Source: Zantedeschia hybrid cultivar | Lineage: Eukaryota > Streptophyta > Magnoliopsida > Alismatales > Araceae | Direction: 5' to 3' | Length of the DNA: 64,000 nt | Assembly: GCA_030544215.1 (NCBI GenBank) | Contig: JARZZO010000002.1 | Location: forward strand, 30,689,395-30,753,394 | Shown here: positions 55,654 to 64,000 of the stretch, piece by piece | Layout of the letters: every line of letters begins with the position of its first letter | How positions within the stretch are numbered: position 1 is the first letter of the stretch | The notes under the pieces: model-generated | Databases searched by the model: none | Told to the model about the DNA's origin: nothing | The model's input: the letters and a program-made list of their open reading frames with translations, nothing else | Translations under genes and position numbers: made by a program

Positions 55654-58600
55654 TGGATAAAGGACAACTCTAATAAATTTGGCTTTATGTAATTTATCGA
55701 CTTCTTCCTTCATCTTTAGAGCCATTTGTGGGTGGAATCGCCTTAATTTTTGCTTGACAGGGCTAGCTCCATCCTTTAACGTCAACCTGTGTTCAACTAA
55801 AGATGAGTCTAACCCTGGCATATCTTCATAACTCCAGGCGAAAGTGTCCTTATAGTCTTTAAGTACTTGTACCATTGCCTTCTCATCCTCTGTAGAAAGA
55901 TTTTTGCTGACGAGGACAACCTTAGGTTCGTCTTCAGTCCCTAAATTGATTTCTTTGGTGGGCTCTTCTACGGCAGCTGAGGGTTCATCGAATCTCTTCA
56001 CTCCACTGGCATATGCCTCAGCTGCGTCCTCGTCGTCTTCCTCATTTTCAATAATGGGGTCCTTTTCATGTACTAATTCATATACCCCATACCCATCATT
56101 GACTGACTCATCGTCCATGCAATCTTCTGGCATCTGAATTGAATTTTCTAAAAATTGAGGGATTAAAGAGCAAGAAAAGCATTTATCAGCTAAGTCCTGG
56201 AGGTATCTATCTGGAACGCCGACCCTTAGGCTTCCTAGACTTCCTAACCTGACTAATCTGACTAAAACTAGACTGCCTAACTTCACTAAACTTACTATCA
56301 TAACCTAATGAAGATGAAGCAGGATAGGAATCCTGGGGTACAAATGGGAATACAGAGAATCCTCTCGAGGGGAGGGGCAGAGTAAATCTAAGAGAGAATC
56401 TTGACCGAAGGACCCGCGCGACGGGGTGCAGTCGGACAAGTAAGATGTTTCCTCGATAAAGATTTGAGAAGGATTTGTTGCAAAATTGGCGTTTTTTTTT
56501 TGGGTATAAGAGGAATTAAACATGAAGCAGGAGTGAATACAAATAGAAGGAGAATCAGATAGAGGAAGTGGCACCAAGGCCAGAGGATTAGGGGGATCAT
56601 ATAGCAATATGTCCCAGATCAAATTATACATCCTCTCTAGATCGAGAGGAGGTTGTGGAATAAGGTCCCGAGGGGACAGAGTAATCATGATGGGCGGAGC
56701 CCGTGGAATATCTTCAATAATGACCCGCGACCAAGTCGGGGTCAAGAGCAGTGTACGAAATAGAGTATGGAGCATGAAGACATGTGAAGGATATGTCCCC
56801 CTCCAGAGCAGATCTGTAGTGTAACCAGCTTCATAGGGGTCATCTGGCTCCCCTTCGTCGGTTTCTTCAGACAGCAATATCCGCTTATCAAATATGGCAC
56901 CTGGACCTTCAATCTGCTCATCAATCTGCGGCGGCCACTTAGGTTCTGCAGGATCTAGGAACAATCTGTTCAGTGCGATATAAAGGTCTCTCAGGTCGAA
57001 CCACCTGTACCATTCGCATTCAGGATCATGAAATTTTCTCCTTTTCATAGGCCGCAGAGCCTCCAAGGATTGGTACGTAAGTAGTTCAGAGCAATGTCTG
57101 GCCAAGTCCCTCCCATATATGTCATGGAAGTCAAAACACGAAGTAATGACTACCGTGTCGTCGTAGCTAAGTATGGGCCCTTTCACAAAGTGCGTATACA
57201 GGGTCCATGTTAGGGGATCTCGGCCTTCTTTGGGTGGTGTAGACATTGCCTCCCAGATTTTCGAACCTTCTTCGATCTCTGCTTGCTGAACCAGATCTTG
57301 TTTCAATTTTCTTGGCCTATAGCCCAGACCACTTCCAGGTGCTGCTCGATGATCTTTAACAGGAGTGGTCCTGCCTTGCAACTGTGTGCCCAGACCTCTC
57401 CCAGGCTCGTAGCCGTTCTTCATCATAATTCTCCATCCTGGGGTACTCATGCACTTCCCCCTTTTTATGGCATCTAACGGGTATGGAGAAATAGTGGCGG
57501 CTTTTAGAGGATCAGCCACTGGACGGTAGACCTGTAATACCGACAGAAAAGGTTGTCGGCCAGGTAAAACAGCAGATTTAATATTCAAGGTATGAGCAGC
57601 AGCAAGGATCGGCATGCTCGTCACTTTAATAACTCGTCCTTTGTAAGGGAATTTGAGGCATTGGTGATTCGTAGAGGGAATCGCCTCAAGAGTTTTGATA
57701 TAAGGACGACCCAAAATGGCATTTATAGAAGGATTGATTTCCAGGATGTGAAATTCGACCTCTGCGTGACTTACAGGGCCCAGCTCCACCTTCAAATAGA
57801 CCATTCCCAGAGGGGAACGGGTAGAATTGACATATGCCGTCACTGAGATGGGGCTGGGCAGCCATTTTTCTTTGGGCACACCGCATAGCTCTAGGGTCTT
57901 CGAAGGTAAAACATTGATCGAAGCTCCTGTATCTACCAGGCATGCATCCACGGCCTTCTTGCAGATGTTGACCGTGATGCTCAAAGCCATGCTTCTGGCT
58001 GCCGGCGGTGCTAGTTCCGATGTATGAAATGTAATGGAGGGCTGATCCCCCTGAGGAACTAGTAGTGCTGCAATTTTTTCTACCGGCACGTCCTCATTGA
58101 CCATCACCTTCTGTAGATTTTCCATTAAGGCTTCTTGGTGAATCTTGGATCTTTTGATCAATTCAAGTATGGTGATTCGTGCCGGTGTCCGATCCAGATG
58201 TTTCAACAAGTCATATTGAGTGCCTGGTGCACTCTCTTCATTATGGGCTTCCTCAGTCGGCTGCGATGGGCCGTCTCTAACTGTGGACTGAGGAAAGACT
58301 TTGTTGAAAATCCTTCCACTTCGGAGCGCATGTTCCTCGACCGTGGAGGATCCGGGTGACACCTTAAGTACCGCAGGGTTGGATGGTGCGGATGACGTAG
58401 AGGGTTGGTATGTAGGTGATGGCGTATGGCTAGGTGGTGATGGCGCGGTGCGGATTAAAGGCCTAGAGGGTTGGATGGTGGATGGGTAAGTGGTTGGTGA
58501 AGTGGGGAATGGTATGCGTAATAGCGGTCTGGATGGTAAGGGGGTATCTAGGTAGGTGGTAGTGGTAGTAGGCGAAGTAGGAAATGGTACGCGTAATAGC

Positions 58601-58998
58601 GGCCTGGATGGTAGAAGGGACGCGTAATTGGTTTGCGGGGGGTTATATGATGGAGGTGTAGTGGTGCGGGGCGTGATGGACTTGAGGAAGGTGGGTAGTG
58701 GTAATGGTTTATTGGATGAGGGCGAGTGATATGTGGGTGTGGGTAGAGGGGTGATGGTAATGGGTTGCGGCCTAGGTATGTGGATGGTGCGGCGTGGTGG
58801 TCGTTCTGCGGTACTTGGAATATGGCCCGTCGAACAAAGAGAGGAAGAGTCGTCTATTCTCCACTGCTGCCCACGACCAGCCTCAGACTGGCTGTTCGTC
58901 AGAATGGGAGCAACTTGGTTTTGGTTCTGGTGCTCCGGGAGTGGATTCTGCACTATGCCCATGTTGGGTGGTGCTGCTGCTTGTGCTAGTGGTCTTGC
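55654..58998 (-). pseudogene. Protease, G-patch and pre-RT region of the polyprotein
   Basis: Same frame as gag and pol, with one TAG (56305-56307) inside. A Pro/Thr/Ser-rich N-terminal part is followed by aspartic protease (CLVDTGASINVLPS, active site near 57922-57936; AILGRPYI) and then a G-patch-like segment (about 57300-57445: GYEPGRGLGTQLQG, GSGLGYRP). A poorly conserved stretch leads to an acidic region and the pre-RT block (YKDTFAWSYEDMPGLD, VEHRL) that precedes RT. A G-patch next to protease is also known from betaretroviruses and is reported in plant Ogre-type polyproteins (from memory). Confidence 0.86.
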
Positions 58999-60996
58999 TT
59001 ACTGCTGTTGCTGCTGCTGTGGTCTTCTCGCCTTCAGGGCTGATATATACTTTTTCATCTCCTCCCAGTCTATGCCGCCCTGCTCATTGAGATCATGAAT
59101 ATAATCTCTGAACTGGAAGCAGGTGTCAATGGTATGCCCAGGTTGCCTATAGAAGCAGCAATACCTGGACGTATCGGCATTTTGAGGCCATACGGCCTTT
59201 TCCCTTGGCAAAACTAAGGCATTAGCTGCCATTAGAGCACTGAAGATATCTGCCAAGGATTCTGGGAGGGCCGGGTATTTTGCCCTTTTCGGGCCTGGAG
59301 GTCTTCTCTGCTGGTTGTAGTCAGTAGGAGGAGGGACATTATAGTATGCCGGCGGTGCGTGCGGCTGATACTGCTGTTGCTGTTGCTGATATTGCTGCTG
59401 TTGGGGCTGCTGGTACTACTGTTGCCGTTGCGGCGGCTGTTGTAGCTGTTGCTGTTGCTGGTTCTGATTCGGCTGCTGGGGCCGCTGATACTGTTTCTGA
59501 TAATGGGGGTTCTACTGCCGGCTGTACCCCTGCTGGTTTGGCTGCGGTGGCCTCTGGTACTGCTGCTGGTTCCTCACAAACTAGGGCGAGTTATTGTTCA
59601 TGCTACTGACTTGCTCGTGAGAGAGCATGCCCTCAGTAGTCGGACCTGTGCTGGGAGAGTTTGGCACTGCAGGCTTCCGAGGTGGAGGCCTGCTAGGTCT
59701 GTGAGGATCAAAGACGCTAGAGAACGTAGCGTCCTTGAAGGCATTATGGCAGTACCGTGCTCTTTTATAGAGCTCTGCCATGTTGGTCAGATTGTTCAAG
59801 GAGAGGACTAGCTTGAACTGGGGCGTAGCGTTGGAAATTAGCATCTTCACTTGCTCAGATTCGGACAAGTGATCCTTCACCTTTTCAGCCAGGCCCTGCC
59901 ACCTGTCAGTAAAACTTAGAAACTCCTCATCAGGTTTCATCTTTTCTGCAATGAGGTCAGTGATGGACAAGGAGGGTGCAACTCTGTCCTGGTATCGTTG
60001 GATAAATTTGCGTGAAACGATACCGTAATCCTCTACTTCGGAGGGTTCCAGAGAAAAGAACCACTCGAGGGCTGATCCCTCTAGAGATCTCCTGAACAAA
60101 AAGGCCAATGACCTCTTGTCATTCTGCCAGAAAGATGATTCGTACATAAACTCCTTCAGATGTGTGAAGGGGTTACCAGTACCGTTGTACTTATGGTACA
60201 CTGGCATCTCAGAGGATGGCAGATGGAATACTGGCAGGCTCGGTAAACTGATCTCCGGCGCAGCTTTAACCCCCATCATCTTCTGGAGGTTGTTGAACTG
60301 CTCATCCATGCGCTCCATCTTGGCCAGCAACGCTTGCGTGGTCAGATCTGCCTGGGGAGGAGGAGGAGGTGGAAGTACTTGATAGGCCTGCTGCCTAGAG
60401 TACGTTGGACATGGAGGATAATAAAGAGGAGGTCCGGCAGAGCTTCCGCTATGCCCGAGGGCATTTTGATAAGCAGGCGTTTGTGGTCTAGCCGGTTGCC
60501 TAGATGATGAAAGCTGTGGCCCAGCTGGCCGAGAAGTGACATGAAGGCCTTCCATGGCCTGATGGATGTAAGGAGGAGGAAGAGGAGGTTGTTGAGTAAC
60601 AACAGGGGGAGCCACAGGGTTCGGCTCAGCAGGCTGTACGGGTGCCTTCCCCTTCAGAATAGACTGGATTATCACGAATTGCTGAGGGTCCAGTCAGGAG
60701 GCAAGAACTCCCAAGGCGTTGACGAGATCCGAAGGATCAGAGGGTGAGGGATCATTCTGATTCATGTCCCCCTCTAGATCGGGATTAGGAATCGCATATT
60801 CATGCGGGGGAAGATCAGGATATCGATCATGGGGATGAAAGAGAGGTGTCCGGACATTCCCCTCTTGTCGATATGGAATGGGGACGGAATTACGGGAGGC
60901 ATCAACATCTCTCCCGTTCTCATAGTTGTAGTCCGAATCGCGAGGGGCATTAGCATTTCCCTCGTAGTTGATGATGGCGTCTTGAGCCATACTCAA
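58999..60996 (-). pseudogene. Gag of the 19.55-kb element, stops only
   Basis: Starts at the ATG 60996 and stays in one frame. Stops: TGA 60694-60696, TAG 59581-59583, TAG 59512-59514, TAG 59416-59418 and TAA 58999-59001. The Retrotrans_gag core (YHKYNGTGNPFTHLKEFMYE, FRRSLEGSALEWFFSLEPSE, FLSFTDRWQGLAEKV) lies at about 60190-59740. A Gln-rich region follows, and then a zinc-knuckle-like CCFYRQPGHTIDTC (59119-59160). The two TAGs in the Gln-rich tract sit among CAG/CAA codons, as expected for CAG-to-TAG changes. Confidence 0.9.
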
Positions 60997-62025
60997 GTCC
61001 CTGCCTGATCACAGCAGCATGATGTTAGATTCCCTTTTCAAAGATTTGACAAACAAGTTGCACAGAGATTAATCAAACAAGTGGATGCTTAACGTGATTT
61101 TAAGGTTCCTTGTTGAGTTATTAGGATTGGATTAAACCACAAATTCGCTTAGGGAAAGGATCCTAGTTTCAGTTCAATTTCCACCGTTATTCTCTAGGGC
61201 TTTCTCTCACAACGCTTTTGGAATCTAGCCGGGACTTCAACTGGTACAACCAGCCCGATGATCAAGGAGGAATACCTTGATTTTGGGGACTTATGGAGGT
61301 CTCAACGTCAACTTCTCTAGTCTGATCAAGGGACCAACCCAATCAGAGAGAGTTGCTGACGTCGAGTAGTGTGTTCCTAAGAAAAGGAGGGTATTCGCCT
61401 CAATGCGTATGCCCTACGGCCTGGATGGCCTCTAATGCTTAATAATAATGGGTAGCTAGCACTCAAACCACAAAAATCTGAGAACTGAAAAATAACTAAG
61501 AAACTGTCTGAATCGCGTCGATGGTCGTCGACGCTATTCAAAACAGAACTTAATTTTTCGCAGAAACAGATGCAGACAGCAGAGAAACTGTGAAGACTGA
61601 AAGGCGTCTGGGTGTATTGACGCGGTTTTGAAACGCGTCAGTGCTCCTGGACGCTTTTCAGTTCGCAGAAACAGTTTTTGCAGGAGGATTTTCTGGGTTG
61701 AATCCTCCTCAAACAGGATAAAAAGCAGTAAACAATCAACTCATGCAGATTTTTTTAGTTCCAAGTTTTAACAGGATGATTTACTAACTAAACAACTAGG
61801 AAATCAATCAATCACACATCATTTTCATCACAAAAATAGCTTTTTAAACTAATCAAGGGGAGGGCAAGATCTTGCCACTGGGGTGTGCACGTGGTGCACG
61901 AGGGAAATTAACTAAACTAAAACACTCACCAATTGGTGAGGACGTATCGAGAGACACAAGTGGTGCACTGTGGGTGCCCGATTGATGATAGCAAGAACAA
62001 AAAAACTAAAAGATGGTGAGACCAA
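60997..62025 (-). other. 5' leader of the 19.55-kb element
   Basis: About 1 kb between the PBS and the gag ATG. Holds three 28-bp units (61511-61658); no ORF of interest. Confidence 0.75.
61511..61658. repeat. 28-bp units in the leader (3 copies)
   Basis: Units at 61511 (AATCGCGTC/GACGCTATT), 61600 (AAAGGCGTC/GACGCGGTT, reversed orientation) and 61631 (AAACGCGTC/GACGCTTTT). The last two are 31 bp apart. Confidence 0.9.
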
Positions 62026-62043
62026 GTCCCACCGTGATCGCCA
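62026..62043 (-). other. Primer-binding site of the 19.55-kb element
   Basis: Minus strand TGGCGATCACGGTGGGAC, 7 bp from the 5' LTR. Starts TGG; the tRNA was not assigned. Confidence 0.7.
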
Positions 62044-62773
62044 AAAAAGCTGTAGGTGCTTAAAATGCTCGTGTGATTAACATGAAAAATCTATGTTGTT
62101 TAGTGTAAAATAAACCTATTAAAAACAGCAACTAAGTGCAGTGATCGCCAGAAACTTTTGACTTAAAAGTTCCAAAAGAGAGTATGATCGCTTACCTGTT
62201 TGAACGCGGAAGATGTTAAGCTCTTGATTCCCCTTCTTCAGCCGGCTGAAGAAAGAGAGCCCTTCTCGTTCTTTGTTCTTGCTGTTGAGTTTGAGGTTGA
62301 GGATCGTCCAGAAATCCTTTTGGCTTTGTGCTTGATTTCTCCTTTTGTTCTCTTGTTGTTGTTGAGTGCAGCAGAGACAGAGAGAAAAGAAATGAAGAAA
62401 TGATGATGAGAATTTTAAGTAGAAGCAATATCTAAACTAATCATGATTTTAAGCATGCAATTAAACAGCAAACTTACTTGTTTAATGGCTTTTAAAACCC
62501 CTTAATCAAATAGGTTTTGAAAAGATGATGCTGTGGTGTGTTGTATGAAGTGAATATTGAAGAATGAAAGATTAATGAAGATGTAGAAATGAAACACTTA
62601 TGCCCAATGGTTGAAGCCTTGAAAGGATGAAGATTCTTGAAAGGACGTCGACTTTGGGAAATGGCAGCGCTTCGGCGTTCCGATGTTGTTGCTTCGATCT
62701 TCAACTCGCTATAATAACACTCTCTCTTAATGGCTTTCAACTCTTTTTTTTTTTAACTCTTCGAGATGCAAGG

Positions 62774-62781
62774 TATTTATA
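62774..62781 (-). promoter_or_regulatory. TATA box of the 5' LTR
   Basis: Minus strand TATAAATA; the first 28-bp unit upstream of it starts 102 bp away (62883). Confidence 0.75.
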
Positions 62782-62882
62782 GGCTTCTTCTGCGTTTGCG
62801 ATTAACATAGAAAAATCTAGGATTTATCTATCTTAACCGACAGATAAATACTGATTAATTCATCTTTATCTGTAATTATATA

Positions 62883-63174
62883 AAACGCGTCCACCATGGC
62901 TGACGCCTTTCAGATTAATTAAGATAAGGATAAATATCGGGGAAAACTTATCTTTATCTTTATTAGCTAAAACGCGTCTACATGTGTAGACGTCTTTTAC
63001 ACTAATTAAGATAAGGATAAACATCCGGAAGAGAAGTAGAAATAGCCTAGGAAACCTAAAACGCGTCAGCACTCACAGACGCCTTTTAGCTAATTAATCA
63101 ATTGATTAAAATTCAAATTTAAACGTTAAAATAAGAATAAACTCTAAATGGCGTCCACACAGGTCGACGTCTTT
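62883..63174. repeat. 28-bp units in U3 of the 5' LTR (4 copies)
   Basis: Units at 62883, 62970, 63059 and 63147, the same positions as in the 3' LTR. All lie 100-400 bp upstream of the TATA box on the minus strand. Confidence 0.92.
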
Positions 63175-63365
63175 TAGAATTCTGCATATTTTAACTGAAA
63201 TTTGAGCTAAAATCAATTCAATTGATTAACTTAAACATGTCTGTTAAACCCGACACTTAAAAAGATCAATAAAAATTAATCAATGATTAAATATCAAACC
63301 ATTATGAGGCATTATTATATGATATGAAATTTACTCAAAATGACGTCAAAATTAGCGTGTCTACA

Positions 63366-63370
63366 CACAC
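63366..63370. other. Target-site duplication (right), CACAC
   Basis: Identical to 43807-43811. Confidence 0.9.
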
Positions 63371-63458
63371 CGGTACTAGCTATACCCCGGGGTATACTAG
63401 GTGACCCTCTTTCATTAGGCATCACCCTACCACTTCCACACCGGAACTGTGTCACTCC
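63371..63458 (+). repeat. LTR-like fragment, continuation of 43073-43811
   Basis: Short remainder of the target sequence right of the 19.55-kb element; ends where the next LTR begins. Confidence 0.5.
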
Positions 63459-64000
63459 TGTTAGAATTGGGTGGCCTCAAAGCCAATCATTGTACATTCT
63501 AGTTCAAGATTATTAATAAAGGCAATTATTTCTTCATTTAATCGTTCTCGCAAACGACTATTGTAATGAAGGTCCATAGACAAATGTATGGGATATTGAA
63601 TCATGATGAGATCATGATAGTGAGATCAATATCCTAAGGCAATTGTCTTAAATAGTTCTCGATCATAGGATATTTGAGATGGACATTAAATATCCAATAA
63701 GATCGACACAAGTTATGTCTGCTCATATGATGAGGGTGAATGATCTCATATTCACTCGTGTGGTGACACTAAGACAAACAAGTGGGTGCTCATTAGAGAA
63801 TGAGTTCACTGAACAGACCCAAATAAGAATTCCTGGATGGTAATTATACCTATTAGTCAACCAGGGAATTCAATCGTTGCAGTAACACAGTTGGTCCTTT
63901 GACCTGAGTCACCAATGATACCTTGTTTGTGGACCATTGTATCTTGATTCTCTGACTCGTGGATTTTAACCATTAAGTCCACCATAATCTGTCTTTCAGA
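63459..64000 (+). repeat. Copia-family LTR, 5' part, runs off the window
   Basis: Starts TGTTAG and follows the LTR at 1220-2780 (GATGAGATCATGATAGTGAG, GTGACACTAAGACAAAC, GAATGAGTTCACTGAAC). Whether a full element follows cannot be seen. Confidence 0.8.

Larger units (their letters stand above)
43812..63365 (-). mobile_element. 19.55-kb Ogre/Tat-like gypsy retrotransposon carrying two antisense PMD-like genes
   Basis: Bounded by two LTRs of exactly 1,315 bp with TGTAGGTGC...GTGTCTACA ends and a perfect CACAC TSD. The PBS lies left of the right LTR, so the element reads on the minus strand. Gag, zinc knuckle, protease, G-patch, RT, RNase H twice and integrase follow in one frame (60996-52594). 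Between pol and the 3' LTR, two genes run the other way (46487-47844, 48483-51322). By eye the LTRs differ at about 20 positions with no indel (about 1.5%), so this is the youngest element here. The size, dual RNase H and extra antisense ORFs fit the Tat/Ogre lineage. Confidence 0.94.
62051..63365 (-). repeat. 5' LTR of the 19.55-kb element (right copy)
   Basis: 1,315 bp, aligned without gaps to 43812-45126. Confidence 0.95.

Noticed and set aside
58733..59811. Several plus-strand ORFs opposite gag
   Set aside because: Shadows of the Gln/Pro-rich gag and protease coding on the other strand; Val/Ala/Leu composition mirrors CAG runs.

Overview
This window is a piece of a flowering-plant nuclear genome, in a repeat-dense intergenic (probably pericentromeric or heterochromatic) region. 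The evidence is plant-type LTR retrotransposons with 5-bp target-site duplications (TSDs), tRNA primer-binding sites, chromoviral-unrelated Athila/Tat/Ogre-type Ty3-gypsy polyproteins, GT-AG introns, plant TATA boxes, PIF/Harbinger and MITE-like remnants, and long (CT)n(TA)n microsatellites. I cannot name the species. Nothing bacterial or organellar was seen, and no rRNA or tRNA gene was found.

Layout. 1-3689: the 3' end of a Ty1-copia element (RT/RNase H remnant, polypurine tract (PPT), 3' LTR 1220-2780) inserted into an older inverted LTR of its own family (2781-3689). 4957-5974: PIF/Harbinger transposase pseudogene. 6409-17474: minus-strand Athila-like gypsy element, frameshifted many times. 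17480-25600: gene-poor DNA with MITE-like repeats, another copia LTR (21885-23440) and microsatellites. 25602-26206: the best candidate host gene, two exons on the minus strand. 27531-38743: complete plus-strand Tat-lineage gypsy element with perfect TSD, carrying an antisense accessory gene; it landed inside an ATGGCG and rebuilt the ATG at its 3' end. 38990-43072: a RING-H2 remnant and a cluster of MITE-like repeats. 43073-63458: an older LTR-like fragment split by a very large (19.55 kb) minus-strand Ogre/Tat-like gypsy element with 1,315-bp LTRs and a perfect CACAC TSD. 63459-64000: start of a fourth copia-family LTR.

The most unusual part is the 19.55-kb element. Besides one polyprotein frame of about 2,800 codons on the minus strand (gag, zinc knuckle, protease, G-patch, RT, two RNase H domains, integrase), it carries two plant-mobile-domain (PMD)-like genes on the opposite strand between pol and the 3' LTR. 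One has its own TATA box; the other has seven exons, with canonical splice sites and every intron in phase 0. Scattered only through its non-coding parts (both LTRs, the leader, upstream of both antisense genes, and the first intron of the second) are 22 copies of a 28-bp unit with fixed architecture: 9-nt arm, 10-nt variable spacer, 9-nt inverted arm (AAACGCGTC/GACGCCTTT). The units lie about 100 bp upstream of the TATA boxes of both the LTR and the first antisense gene. This suggests a shared cis-element linking sense and antisense transcription, possibly recognised by an element-encoded protein; that last step is inference.

Decay differs between elements. The Athila copy is full of indels. 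The two younger Tat/Ogre elements keep their polyprotein frame and are broken only by stop codons of the kind C-to-T/G-to-A changes produce. By-eye LTR comparison ranks them as oldest (Athila), intermediate (Tat element) and youngest (19.55-kb element).
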